From NCBI GenBank assembly GCA_002633025.1, contig NMRB01000724.1:76568-140567 (forward strand): a stretch of 64,000 bases of DNA. Reading direction: 5' to 3'. Shown here piece after piece: positions 37,298 to 48,947 of this stretch. Within the stretch, counting starts at the first letter, position 1. Each line of letters opens with the position of its first letter. Source of the DNA: Notospermus geniculatus (lineage: Eukaryota; Nemertea; Pilidiophora; Heteronemertea; Lineidae). The notes below the pieces were generated by a model. The model was given only the letters and a program-made list of their open reading frames with translations, was not told the DNA's origin and ran no database searches. The position numbers and the translations under genes are program-made.

Positions 37298-37562
37298 ACT
37301 GGTTCCTGGTCCCAATGTAGCTCACGCAATAAGGGACTGGTATTGGGCGGCCATACTTGGCAGGAAGCTGCCAGGTTATGACGTCACAGAAGATTCTCCT
37401 CGGTATGGATTAGGCGACTTGCCTCACATCCCAAAAATAGCCAACCAATCAACTGCAACGTTTCATCAGGCAATAGAAAAATAGCTAGCCAATCAAATCC
37501 GACGTTACAACACGCAATAGCCGGTCCCTTATTGCGTGAGGGATTGGGACCGGGAACCAATC
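37298..37562. mobile_element. MITE with ACTGGTTCCTGGTCCCAAT ends
   Basis: The left end ACTGGTTCCTGGTCCCAAT and the right end (reverse complement GATTGGTTCCCGGTCCCAAT) pair, continuing through CTCACGCAATAAGGGAC. About 265 bp, non-coding; no clear target duplication. Confidence 0.72.
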
Positions 37563-38166
37563 TACTCCCTTTGTTTCTCAGACCGATCGGCAATCATGGG
37601 AAAATGAACAAGGGTTAAGGTACTTCAAGACAGGGTCTCCATTCCCGGTTCAAAAACGTTCTGCAGTGCGGAGGCAAATCTTATGCAGCTTCATCTCAAG
37701 CTTAAAGTTGCGTGAATCTAATCAACTAAAACAATGATTACTTAAGTAATTAACAGTGCATGGGTTGCTAATTGAATGATGCATTTGTTGTAATACGCGA
37801 TCCTGAAAATTGAAATTGTCTCCGCAGTTCAAGATTGATGGCGAAGATCAACGAAAGAAACGCCATGATCATCAGTTTAGTTTTCAAGATTAGTTTGAAT
37901 GAAGATGTGCTGCTGAGTTTATGGTTAGTTAATTAGCTAATCAAGTTCATCACTACAGCTACAAAAGTTCGCAGTTGCAATGTAAAAATTCAGATGACTC
38001 ACTTTATTAGAATTTTTTGATGTCGCATTTGTCAGGCAGTTTGAGAAAAGAGGTAAGAAGGAAGGATGAAAGGAATATTGGATTCATTGACTACTGGAAT
38101 TGTTTGGTAATTTCAATGCTCCTGCATTATGAGAGAATCACCAACTGTGACAGGTGATGGAATAGG

Positions 38167-38395
38167 TGCATTATACCTCAAGGCTGCCACTGTTTGTGAT
38201 GTCATCTTCCAATGTCTTCATACGCCGTTTTCCATGCCCTTACTTTATTTCATCCAACTGATAGAAAATTTACTAAAATGTTGCTCCTTCACCTATTCCA
38301 TCAGTTGGATGAAATAAAGAAAGGGCATGGAAAACGTCGTATGAAGACATTGGAAGATGACATCACAAACAGTGGCAGCCTTGAGGTATAATGCA
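38167..38395. repeat. Large hairpin, 96-bp arms with two mismatches, 37-bp loop
   Basis: The left arm, 38167-38262, begins TGCATTATACCTCAAGG; the right arm, 38300-38395, is its reverse complement with two mismatches (near 38225 and 38242). The loop contains CACCTATTCC, which with the arm edge is the inverse of GGAATAGGTG just outside the left arm. No transposon-like target duplication is visible. Confidence 0.93.
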
Positions 38396-39108
38396 GCGAA
38401 AAACAGAAGTGAAAATTTATTCTGAAATTAACTTTTCTCAGTCTTTTCTAGAGTTTCAGATTGTAAAGTTCCACTTGAAAAAGACCCCGGTTGGGGTCGA
38501 AAATTCGTGAATTCTGGAGATTGACTTCTTGCTTATCAGCTAAGTAGTAACAGTGAAACTAGCAAGTAGCAATCCTCAGATTGGAAGTATCACTTGGTTT
38601 TTGCAAAGTTTCTGGCCATCTGGTATACAATTAAATCGTCACAAAGTTGGCTGCTTTAATTTTAGACACATCAAATATTTCTTCTTAGTTCTATTGCTGT
38701 TTTAGCATCACATGCGGAGGTGCAGCAGCATTGCTTCCGCTTTGCCATTGATTGCAGTCATTTGTCATCTCTGCATTGATTCTAATCTGCACTTGACTAT
38801 ACCCCGTCAACTCTTAGTGGGAGTTAAAATCTATCATTGAAGTCCTCCATACAGACATGGAATTAATCATTAGTTTCTGGTGGTGGAATTGCCTGTCACT
38901 ATTTTTCGAAATTAATGACTTTTGAAATTAATTTCCACCGAGAGTTCAATTCGTTCTGGTTAGAAATTGATATGTTCATATCTAGGATGGCTCGTTGGAG
39001 TCTGAATCAGAGTATTCTTGGCAGGTTTAATGTCAGTTGGGAGGTTTGTAGTGTATTCTAAAGATCATTTGGTGTCTTATTGTGCTGAGTGCAGAATCAT
39101 AACTTGTC

Positions 39109-40012
39109 TAAGTTCTTTATGATTCCCCCTCCTTCTACCTACCTTCTACTCTGTTGACATCTACCCTCTTCTCATCCATAGCCTAATTCTTATGTCTTCG
39201 ACAAGAAAATTCCTGCTCAAAATGTTGTATCTTCTTTCATTCTTTACCCTTTGATGAGGACCAGTTGATACAGGTGTAATCTAGATCAAACTGACTCAGC
39301 CACGAAAAATGGACATACTCCAAATAAAATAGCATCACTTGGTTCAAAAATGATAATGTTAAGTGCTTTCTACTATTGTACAGTCTCGAAGCACTTTACA
39401 TCATCAATCCAGTTTTTGCAGAAAGCTTTCTTCACAACGAGTACCTCATTCTGTGCTACGGCTCACTTGATCCTTTNCAGAATAAGAGCGGACAAATACC
39501 GGCTTTTTTTGTAGTGGAAGCGCAACTTCATGCTGCCGAACTAAATAGATCCGCACTTAATAGAACCGGATTTATTAAACCCGGCAATTCTGTAATGGAA
39601 GCAGAATAAGAGCGGACAAATACCAGCTTTTTTTGTAGTGGAAGCGCAACTTAAGTTCTTTATGATTCCCCCTCCTTCTACCTACCTTCTGCTCTGTTGA
39701 CATCTACCCTCTTCTCATCCATAGCCTAATTCTTATGTCTCCGACAAGAAAGTTCCTGCTCAAAATGTAGTATCTTCTTTACCCTTTGATGAGGACCAGT
39801 TGATACAGGTGTAATCTAGATCAAACTGACTCAGCCACGAAAAATGGACATACTCCAAATAAAATAGCATCACTTGGTTCAAAAATGATAATGTTAAGTG
39901 CTTTCTACTATTGTACAGTCTCGAAGCACTTTACATCATCAATCCAGTTTTTGCAGAAAGCTTTCTTCACAACGAGTACCTCATTCTGTGCTACGGCTCA
40001 CTTGATCCTTTC
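39109..40012 (+). repeat. Tandem duplication with offset of about 540 bp
   Basis: The segment starting AGTTCTTTATGATTCCCCCT at 39111 recurs at 39654 and both run to GATCCTTT (39476 and about 40010). Between them, GAATAAGAGCGGACAAATAC occurs twice (about 39480 and 39604). A single N at 39477 sits exactly where copy 1 ends. Confidence 0.9.
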
Positions 40013-40013
40013 A

Positions 40014-40275
40014 GACCAGCTGAGAGCAGGCTATTCTCTCCCAAGTTTTAGACCAGTTGAGACCAGGCTATTCTCTTCCCAAGTTTTGGACCAGTTGAGA
40101 CCAGGCTATTCTCTCCCCAAGTTTTGGACCAGTTGAGAGCAGGCTATTCTCTCCCAATTGTTGGACCAGTTGAGAGCAGGCTATTCTCTCCCCATGTTTT
40201 GGACCAGTTAGAGCAGGCTATTCTCTCCCCAAGTTTTGGACCAGTTGAGACCAGGCTATTCTCTCCCCAAGTTTT
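40014..40275 (+). repeat. Minisatellite, 38-bp unit, 7 copies
   Basis: Units of GGACCAGTTGAGACCAGG followed by CTATTCTCTCCCCAAGTTTT. Copies alternate between GAGACCAGG and GAGAGCAGG. The array starts where the second copy of the 540-bp duplication ends. Confidence 0.95.
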
Positions 40276-41171
40276 CAAAAATTTAACAACATAATTAAGA
40301 TTATCTTTTGAGAGAAACTTAGGCTAATCTTGCCATAAAGTGAATTTGTATTATAAAAACGACCTGCGTACGATCTTAAATGCAAATTTTCCAAATAGTG
40401 CATCCTGCATGCCAATTTTGGAAGGAAAAAAATAATGTTGGATGTCTTTGATGTCATGTTGATGATGTGTATGTTGTAGCTCGAGGGAGGAGCTGATTGC
40501 CAGACATCCCTGAATAATTTAACATTTCGCAATCCATCGTAAAAAGATGTGAGTGTTATTTTTTAAACTTGATTAAGAGAACTAGTAGACTTACCGTTTG
40601 AAAAGGCGTTTCATTTCTCAAGTCAGTCATCGGAGCTGCATTCCTGAAATACGAGTGGTATCAGTGTATTGTTTTCTATCTATGCGCTGCCTACAAAACT
40701 GAAATTCACGATCTATTTCTAAATGTCACTTATTCACCAACTGATACTTTGTAAAAGTACATCTCTGTTACATGGGGTTGTCACGTGATATGTGCTGGTG
40801 ACAGGTATGGCACCCACAGTTTCCACTGCACTACTCCGATAGCCGCTGTCGTTCTTTCACGGACCAATGGGTTCAGAAAAACCATGGCATCCAACAGTTG
40901 CAGCAAATGCTTGTCAATACCAAGAATATTTTTTCCTTGTCATTGTAGTGCCATACATTCGAAGAAATATTGCTGTTAATTTGGCTTGGAAAGAAGTCTA
41001 GCAATGTTTTTGATGTAATCTGCTATTGGGGACTTTTTTATGTCATGAGATATCGCCAGTAATATGTAGAGTGCAAGTGGATGGGAATAAGAATCCATCA
41101 AGAGAAATGGCAGTATGGCTTTGTCCTTTCAAAATCAATTTTGGTCATATGGCAATATTTCTTATTCCTAA

Positions 41172-41418
41172 AGCATGGCGCACACGAGTGACTAAAATGG
41201 GGGCGACTACCGATGCGACTACTACGTCGCATGCGATAATTACCTTTGAGGTCGATCAGTGATGTCATCCGCGACATCACTGATCTTCCAATGAAGCATT
41301 TGTCGCACACTAGTCAACAAAAAGTTTTAAAAAACTAAAAATATGTTCAGTCACTGTTGTGGTCGCAAGGCTGGGCGCCAAGAAAATCGCTCGAAAATTC
41401 GCCAGTGTGCGCCATGCT
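41172..41418. mobile_element. Harbinger-like MITE with TAA target duplication and internal palindrome
   Basis: The ends AGCATGGCGCACACGAG and, reverse complemented on the right, AGCATGGCGCACACTGG are inverted repeats, and TAA flanks both sides (41169-41171, 41419-41421). Inside, GATCAGTGATGTC and GACATCACTGATC form a 13-bp perfect stem with a 6-base loop at 41254-41285. The length is 247 bp. Confidence 0.85.
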
Positions 41419-43273
41419 TAAGGTTGACATTTCTAATGGTTCATTGATGCAGTGTTATGCAGTAGCCCCAAACTCCAACCATGATGGCATGGGGCCTAAA
41501 ATGGATTGCGACTACTTTGGTAATTCAGTTGCTATTTTTTGTGCATTGCTTTTTTTCTCTGTTCGCCACTGAAGGCAAACAGAACTGTTCATATTTTGGT
41601 CTGCAGGTTATTATCTCCTGCTTGGTTTCAACCTTTTATAGCACAGGATATTTCCAGATTCTGACCTATAGGCCTAGATGTAAAATGTTAGAAACATCAT
41701 AAAATCAGGGGTTAGTTGGTTGCTTACAAAAGAAAAGTTAGGGTATGCACTCAGCCTGATATTTACCCTCAGCGGTAGAATTTCAACAAAACGCATCTTC
41801 CACAATCTCCATCATCTTGAATCTCCCCGGCAATTAGAGTGGGATGGGATTGATATTTCTAGCGTGAAAGCGAGAGAGCAGGAAAACATACGATGATTAT
41901 GATTGGCTGGAAGGATATTGGAGGAAAACAAATCAATTAGAACCAGGTTCTCTGTTGGCAGATTGGGCCAATTCCAGGTATCTCCCACTGAAGATCACAA
42001 GGTGAATGCAAACAATTTACATGCCTCAGGTGTCACAGGTTACTGGTAAGAATGCAGCAACCAGACGTTTGTACTGTTCGATGTTAAAGCGGATTGTTCA
42101 CGTCTGTCCAAAGTGAACCAAAAATAATAAAACAACCCGTTTTATTCGTAACAACAACTGGTAAATGCATTGCGGCGGCCGCTCCGGAAACCGTTCTGTG
42201 CAATTTGACTCGGCGTGATTAGTCCCCATTAAGAAGATGATCGTCATATAATATGAGTCTATTGATTTCTGATTGAATAAACTAGCTGTATAGGTCTTCC
42301 TTATATTCACTTAAAGTCCTTTCTCCCAAATGCATTATTAAAGAACTCCAAGACTTATCAATATCGAAGAAAATACAAGACATGCTTACATAGGATAGTT
42401 TCTAGATACATAAGTAAACAAATTACTCCTTTTGATATTGGTTTATTTTCTATTCTGTTCTGCTTCAGATAGTTTCTTCTCCATTTATTCAAATATCTTC
42501 AAAAATCCATTCAGAGAATCCTTTGATCAATACTAAGTGTTTTGCCAATGGTATATCATTCTGACACTGTTTTGTTATCCAAGCCTCTTTTTAATGTGGA
42601 ATTCGTGAACAATGAAGTAAATCTCCAATTCATAAAAAAGGAAATTGACATCATGTATTGGAATGGAATGTTACAGTTGTGAAAATTCTAGCGTGGAGTC
42701 AATTCTCTGTCAACCCTGTTTCCCAGTTGTACAGAAAGCTGCAATGTTTGCTACGCTAATACAATATTTTTATTAATTGTTTATTTAGTGTTGGGAAAGA
42801 TGAGGACAGACCTGGAAGCGATGCTGTGCAATTATCAGTTTTGCTTGTTTGCATCAGGATATCGTAACGATTTATACAAATTGATAAAAGTTAATGGAAC
42901 GTTCTGGAATTCCTCCATGAAACATCCAGGCTTACTGATTCAATAGATTCCAATTGACAGAAAAATGACAATCAATTTATTCATTGTTTCATTCTCGTAT
43001 ATATCCTGAGGAAACTTGAGAAAAAACATTGTAATATTTATCATCGCACAAAAGTTTCACTGTTATTTAGCCATAGATACTAAGTTTGTTTTCATAGATG
43101 TTTTGCGACATTTATGTTCCTGCCTTGGGGTCTGACATATTCTAAGGCCTAGGCCTTTTCAGGTATTATCCAGAGTCTGAATGGCTTCATCTGTGGTCTG
43201 TCGTGTTGTCATCAATGAATAAATATTTCTTTCATCTCCATCTTACTCATTTTTACGAAATTTTTCATTTCAG

Positions 43274-44063
43274 GTGATGTACATTGCTGACAGTATCCGT
43301 CTCGATATAACTGATCTCGCTGTCCAAGACCACCCACTCATATCAATTTACGGAGACGTCAAATTTGGAATCTGTGAGGACTTTGTTGTTGCCCAGCCAA
43401 TTACTTTCTTAACCCCAAGTTCATACATAAGAATCCCTCCATGGGAGGCACAACAGCAAGGCAGCATTGCATTTGAATTTCAGACATCAGAACCTGATGG
43501 TCTTATCATGTATAACAGTGGAGCTGAAAGCCTCTCGGACTTCTTCGCTGTGGAACTTTTCCAAGGTCGAATCTATATCATACTTGACCTTGGATCTGGC
43601 TTTATCAAGGTCAAAGCATCAAATAAATACCTGAATGATAGCATATCACATAAAGTTGTAATCAAACATAACGGAAAAGATGGCACTATTACAGTTGATA
43701 ATGAGACTCAAAACTACAAGACGAGGGGTAAAAATGAACAGTTGGACCTCGGCGGATCGTTGTTCATAGGCGGCATGAACCATCGCACTGAAGCTTATCT
43801 GCCCCCTTACTCCGTCTGGACGGCCATGTTGAAAATTGGTTTTGTCGGCTGCATCCATGACCTTGAGGTCAACTCTGACAAGGTCGACCTTGCGTTATAT
43901 GCCCGGGAACAACAGATCGTCGACATTGGCGAGTACTGCCATACCATGGATAAACAGTGCCCAAGTCGGCCCTGTATGAACCAAGGGACCTGCTCGGAAG
44001 GATGGAACCGGTACATCTGTGACTGCGTTGGCACGGGACACACTGGTCTTGCGTGCAATGAAG
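43274..44063 (+). CDS. NRXN: Neurexin exon, end of LNS2, complete LNS3 and EGF-like domain 2
   Basis: A 790-bp exon with 263 codons plus one base. The acceptor TTTTTCATTTCAG ends at 43273; the donor AAG/GTAGGG starts at 44064 (phase 1). Residues 1-36 finish LNS2 (Cys34 in FGICED). Residues about 40-222 are LNS3: PITFLTPSSYIRIPPW, GSIAFEFQTSEPDGLI, DFFAVEL, ILDLGSG, FIGG, VWTAML, and GFVGC (Cys193), presumably paired with Cys222. Residues 229-261 are an EGF-like domain with six cysteines (229, 234, 240, 249, 251, 261) and the WNRYICDC core. Two N-glycosylation sequons are visible, N121-D-S and N143-E-T. The order LNS2-LNS3-EGF2 is diagnostic of long (alpha) neurexins. This is an extracellular part; no signal or transmembrane segment is present. 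The first codon is GTG (Val) read through from the previous exon, not a start. The following LNS4 exon is not in the window. Confidence 0.95.
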
Positions 44064-44088
44064 GTAGGGGCAAATTTTACAATTCATT

Positions 44089-44637
44089 AGCTCACCTGTG
44101 TTGAGCTCTTACGATGGTGTAGCGTCCGTCGTCCATCGTTGTCTGTTGTCTACCATCGTCGTCCGTTAGCAGGGCACGTTTTGTAACAGCTGGGGCTATT
44201 GATCGGAAACTTGGTACATATATACCCCTAGGCCATAATGACCTCTGACACCAAGTTTCGGTCTGATTTGATTCTTGGCCACCAGGTGGCTAAAACCAAA
44301 AACACAAAAAGTGCAATAACTCCTGAACTATTAATGACTGGATCGTCTCCAAATTTTTATCATAGGTGTATCTAATGAGGATACATAACATATATAATGG
44401 GTTTTTCATTTGACCTACTTTTCAAGGCCACAGAGGTTAAAGATAAAAATTTTGTCATTTGGTGGCACGTTTCATGGCTATTTGACCTAATATCTTCTAA
44501 CTTGGTGTGATTAGGTGTCTGGGTACACTCTGTACCTGGATGGAACTCAAGGCTTGCCCGGGAACATTTCCATTTAACATTTGTCATTTGTTCTGGTATA
44601 TTCACCCAGGTGAGCACATGGTCCATGGACCATTTCA
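44089..44637 (+). repeat. Hairpin-headed repeat, short form (549 bp)
   Basis: Starts AGCTCACCTGTGTTGAGCTC and ends AGGTGAGCACATGG followed by TCCATGGACCATTTC; the same two ends bound the longer element at 45085-46151. After the head comes a GTCCGTCGTCC stretch, then one copy of the ACCAAGTTTCGGTCTGAT...GGCCACCAGGTGGC module and the GACCTACTTTTCAAGG module. It begins 25 bp downstream of the splice donor of the 790-bp neurexin exon. Confidence 0.8.
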
Positions 44638-45084
44638 TTTTGTGATTTCCATGATCTTTATTGCTTATATTACTCTCCCAAATTGACAAATTTGCTTGTT
44701 GAAGTGACATTTACCATTTGCTATAACATTGGTTTTCCTTCTGATACTTCCTTTTCAGGCCACAAGACTGTATTCAGGAGTTATTTGTTTGAAGTGTGAT
44801 ATCATATTTTCCCATCATACCAAAATATCTTCATAATAATTTCTTACATGGTGTATTTAAAAATTGACCTTTACCTTACCGCGTCTTTGTGAGGTTTGTA
44901 CTTTCCTTTACAGAGGTAGCTGAACTAGCAAAATGGGAGGCATCAGAAATAACTAGCTCTGTCACCATGAAAGTTGCCTCTGAAGTACATTTGCTCTTCA
45001 TCTGCATCCAGCTTAGTGACGTGATACTTCCATTATCTTTGACCTTGCCCACACTTTTCCACGCCTTTGTCTTCTGCCATTTTT

Positions 45085-46151
45085 AGCTCACTGGGGTGAG
45101 CTATTACGATGGTGCAGCGTCCGTCGTCCGTCGTCGTCCGTCGTACGTCGTCCGTCGTTGTCCGTTAGCAGGGCACGTTTCGTAACCGCTGGAGCTATTG
45201 ATCTGAAACTTGGTACATATATACCCCTAGGTCAGATGACCCACGACACCAAGTTTCGGTCCGATTCGACTCTCAGTTTGGCCACCAGGTGGCGGAAACC
45301 AAAAACACAAAAAGTGCAATAACTCCTGAACTAATGACTAGATCATCTCCAAATTTTTATCATAGGTGTAGCTAATAAGGATACATAACATATATAACGG
45401 GTTTTTGATTTGACCTACTTTTCAAGGTCACAGAGGTCAAAGTTCGACAAAAGTGACGAACCTGCCACAGTTTGTCATTATTTCACCGAGCAACTTCATA
45501 TCTTGCATAAACATGCATTGGAGGGGTACCTTAAAAAATACCAAGTTTCGGCCCGATTGGACATCCAATATGGCCGCCAGGTGGCGTAACCTGAAAATCA
45601 AGTAAGTGCTATTACTCAGGAACGGCTTGACGCAGAGTGCTCAAATTTGATATTTACCTCCATCTAGATGACCTTTACATGCATGTCAAATTTCGGCCTG
45701 ATTTGACTTCAAACATGGCCACCAGGTGGCGTAACCCAAAAATCATCAAAGTGCTGTAACTCAGGAACGCCTTAACCCAAAGCGCTCCAATGTGCTATGT
45801 GGCCCCCTGCAGATGACCTTTATGTCCATGTGAAGTTTCGGCCCGATCGGACATCCAATATGGCCGCCAGGTGGCGTAACCCGAAAATCATCAAAGTGCT
45901 GTAACTCAGGAACGACTTGACCCAAAGCGCTCCAATGTGCTATGTGGTCCCCTGCAGATGACCTTTATGTGCATGTGAAGTTCCAGCCCGATCGGACATC
46001 CAATATGGCCGCCAGGTGGCATAACCCAAAAATCATCAAAGTCCTACCTGGGAATGACTTGACCCAGATTCCTCGTAACTGATATGTACCTCCCTCTGTC
46101 ATTAGACTATTATGTCCAACCCAGTGAGCACATGGTCCATGGACCATTTCA
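45085..46151 (+). repeat. Hairpin-headed repeat, long form (1,067 bp) with 145-bp periodic modules
   Basis: Starts AGCTCACTGGGGTGAGCT and ends AGTGAGCACATGG followed by TCCATGGACCATTTC. The word AAGTTTCGG (or a close variant) recurs with its T at 45254, 45546, 45691, 45836 and 45981, so spacings are 292 (2 x 146), 145, 145 and 145. Each late unit has ATGGCCGCCAGGTGGCGTAA (or a variant) and a CTCAGGAACG word. There is no open frame through it. Confidence 0.85.
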
Positions 46152-46852
46152 TACTTGATACCCAAGCCTCCAATCTTTGCCGGTCGTGACGAAGTCTCAC
46201 GTTGGGTCAACAGTAGCGGGTCTACGTTTTTAGCATGCAACACAAGGAGAGCATTGATGTGAAGACTCTGCATCTGTCATTATGAAGTGAACTTTTCTTG
46301 TGACCATCCCTACCCCTTCCTATCTTCTGCTTCTTTCCTCTTGCCCAAGCTTTCCAACGCAGGCTTCTTTCCAACGAAGGCCTTTTCCGCAGTCTTGCAA
46401 TGTTGGGACAAAAGCAGCAAGTTCTTTCGTAGCAGGCAAAAAATCTTCACCTGTTTAGAGCGAGAAGCGCCAAACTCCTTGTCTGTTTTGAAGCAAAGAA
46501 AACCAAAAACCAAAAAACCAAAAACCAAAAAACCAAAAACCCAAGTCGCATCTTTTCAATCACATCTTTTGGAAGAGAAATGCCCAAGAGGAACTGAAAA
46601 TATTCATCAATATTCCTTCTCAGTAGGATTGAGATTGTCCCAAAGGTGTCTTCATTGGTCTGGTTGACAGAGTGGCTACTCAAATTATGATGAGAATTTG
46701 ATATTACGTGTATCTGTTTCTGGGTATGTTTAGAGTGGACGCAGCAACTTGGACACAGGTAAGTGATATGTTTTTCCAATAATCAATCATACTCCATTAC
46801 AGAAAATACTGATACTTTTGCTCCGGTACGAATGTCTGGTGATTCCTGTTTA

Positions 46853-47136
46853 AACCGGCCGCGCACGAGTGCAATTTTGTCTCCGACGTTGCCTCCATAG
46901 GAGTTTTCTGTCTCAGCATCCTGTCGCCACACACGGTGCGTCAGCCGCTGCACACGATTGCAAATTTGTCTCATGTAGATGCGGCGTAACGTCATTTCAA
47001 ACATGTTTGATCTGCGTTGGAGGCAAAAAAATCTGTCTCCGCCTCTGCCTCTGACCACTGCACACAATGACATTTGCACGTAGGAGGCGAAAATCTCCAT
47101 AGTTGGAAGCAAAATTGCACTCGTGTGCGGCCCGCT
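46853..47136. mobile_element. Harbinger-like MITE with TTA target duplication
   Basis: The left end AACCGGCCGCGCACGAGTGC and the right end (reverse complement AGCGGGCCGCACACGAGTGC) pair, continuing through AATTTTG and, less perfectly, through the TCC/GGAG tract. TTA lies at 46850-46852 and 47137-47139. The length is 284 bp. Confidence 0.82.
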
Positions 47137-48947
47137 TTAGAAACCAACAAATGACTGATTTAGTGTTTATTCTACTATGAACCTTAGTTTCCAGGATTTT
47201 TTCTATCGAGCCCGTTGTTTTAGCTTGATAGTAGTACTAAGATAACAAAGGGAGGGGTGGGCTAGACAACATCTATTGCTTCTTGGAGAGACATCCAGTT
47301 GATGCTGTCAAATAATTTCCTGTGAAACTTCTTGTTTTTCTGGCCGTATCCCACCAAATTTAATTTAACGTCAATAATCGATCCGGCTAATGCATCTGAT
47401 CTCCGCATGTATGTCTACCATGTGTACTTGAAACAGATTTCATTCCATTTCACTTTGAAATTTCATTCTGTTATTGATCTTATGAACCATCTAAATGATA
47501 TCACCACTAGTCATGTGAAAGTGGTTTGGGACATCAGTTACGCTCCACTGGTTAGTATTGCCCAGTAATGCTGCCTCCAGGCCATGCAGTGATGGCTTTT
47601 TCTTACGCAAAAATTTAGAAGATGGATGTATTGGCAGACGGGTTCGCTACTTTTTGTCTGCTCCAGCTGCAGGCATGGAATATTGAACTCGTCAAATTGG
47701 ACCTGTTATGATGTAGGTGTATGGCAAGTCTTTATGAAAAGGTCGGCCTCAGCTACCGTTTCAAATAGCAATCTGAATATCCCTGCAGGACGCACTCTCA
47801 GATGTATTCTGTGATTAATCCCTAGAATTAGTGAATTGACAGACCTGTTTAGTCACGGGGATGAATCTGGCAGTTGGTTTTATTCAAGAGAGCTTCAAAA
47901 TGAATTTGGCGTATTGATATTGGATGACAGGAGAGCGCTCACCAAATATTGAACCAATAGTGTCTACCCCTACTTCAAAGGAGTCATTCTGAAATGTGTT
48001 CTAATGACTTGCCAAATTTATCTGTTCTCTCTTCCGTTTTGCTCTGAATTTCAATAAAACAACTCACTTGAAAATGATATAGATATTTCCTGCGTAAAAT
48101 AAACATTGTCAGTCATCATATCTCTGAGAGGCTACCCAGTTCAGTTATGGGATATTGCTGTGTTCCACTCTGCGTAGCATACATATCCGACTATCTCTGG
48201 TTACAACTGATTATAGAGGCATTTTCTAATGGTGGGAATATTATCTGTCATACAAGTATTTGCATAACTGATTTTCTGACTTGACATACAACATAGTAAC
48301 CTTTTTCCTGCCATCTTAGCCACCATTGAAAAACGTTTTTATTAAAAAAATGCTGGCAACAAACCTCTTTTGACACACGCCACTGAGAGTTCATCAGCCA
48401 AACATTTTCTTCTTTAGAATATCGTCCTGTAAAATAATATCATGATATCTCGTATTATTCATTTTCCGTGAAATTCTCTTTCAGGAACTTGTTCTCGAAT
48501 AAATAATATCAATAAAGGCAAAATCTACATCTTTGTTGTTCCAATGTCATTCCATTTTATCATATGTCATATTCATCGATATCCTCTTACCTGCTTTGTG
48601 TGTTTATACCAATAAACCATATGTTTTCAGAATTTTTGTTTTTGTGTTCCAGGGCATTGACTGTATTCACCCTGTTTGTAAACAAGGATAAATATTTGAT
48701 GACTTCATCGCAAAATTTGTTGGCTTTATTGAAATCTTAAACAACTTAGAGCATTCTGATGCAAGCCCGTGTACACAGTCACAATACTATTGTTGAAATT
48801 CAGCAGTTTATTTTTGAGCTCAAATAGAAATCCATATAAAGGTTTATCAGCAATTCTGATACATTTTTTGGCACTTTTTACTATTTTCAATATCTGTTCA
48901 CATACATGTACCATGCATTCAGATAGCTAGGGAGCTGAAGTTATGTA

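Larger units (their letters stand above)
19340..43273 (+). other. Neurexin intron of 23,934 bp
   Basis: Phase-0 intron from donor GTAAGA to acceptor TTTCATTTCAG. Its repeats and elements are listed separately. The remaining stretches longer than 300 bases, 19808-20510, 21000-21472, 22013-22493, 23643-23992, 31505-32961, 33273-33741, 34071-35982, 36335-36815, 37563-38166, 38396-39108, 40276-41168 and 41422-43273, hold only A+T-rich non-coding DNA with short overlapping frames and no feature I can support. Confidence 0.85.

Noticed and set aside
46287-46667. 126-codon frame with KPKTKKPKTKK
   Set aside because: The basic repeat comes from an AACCAAAA microsatellite; no domain on either side.
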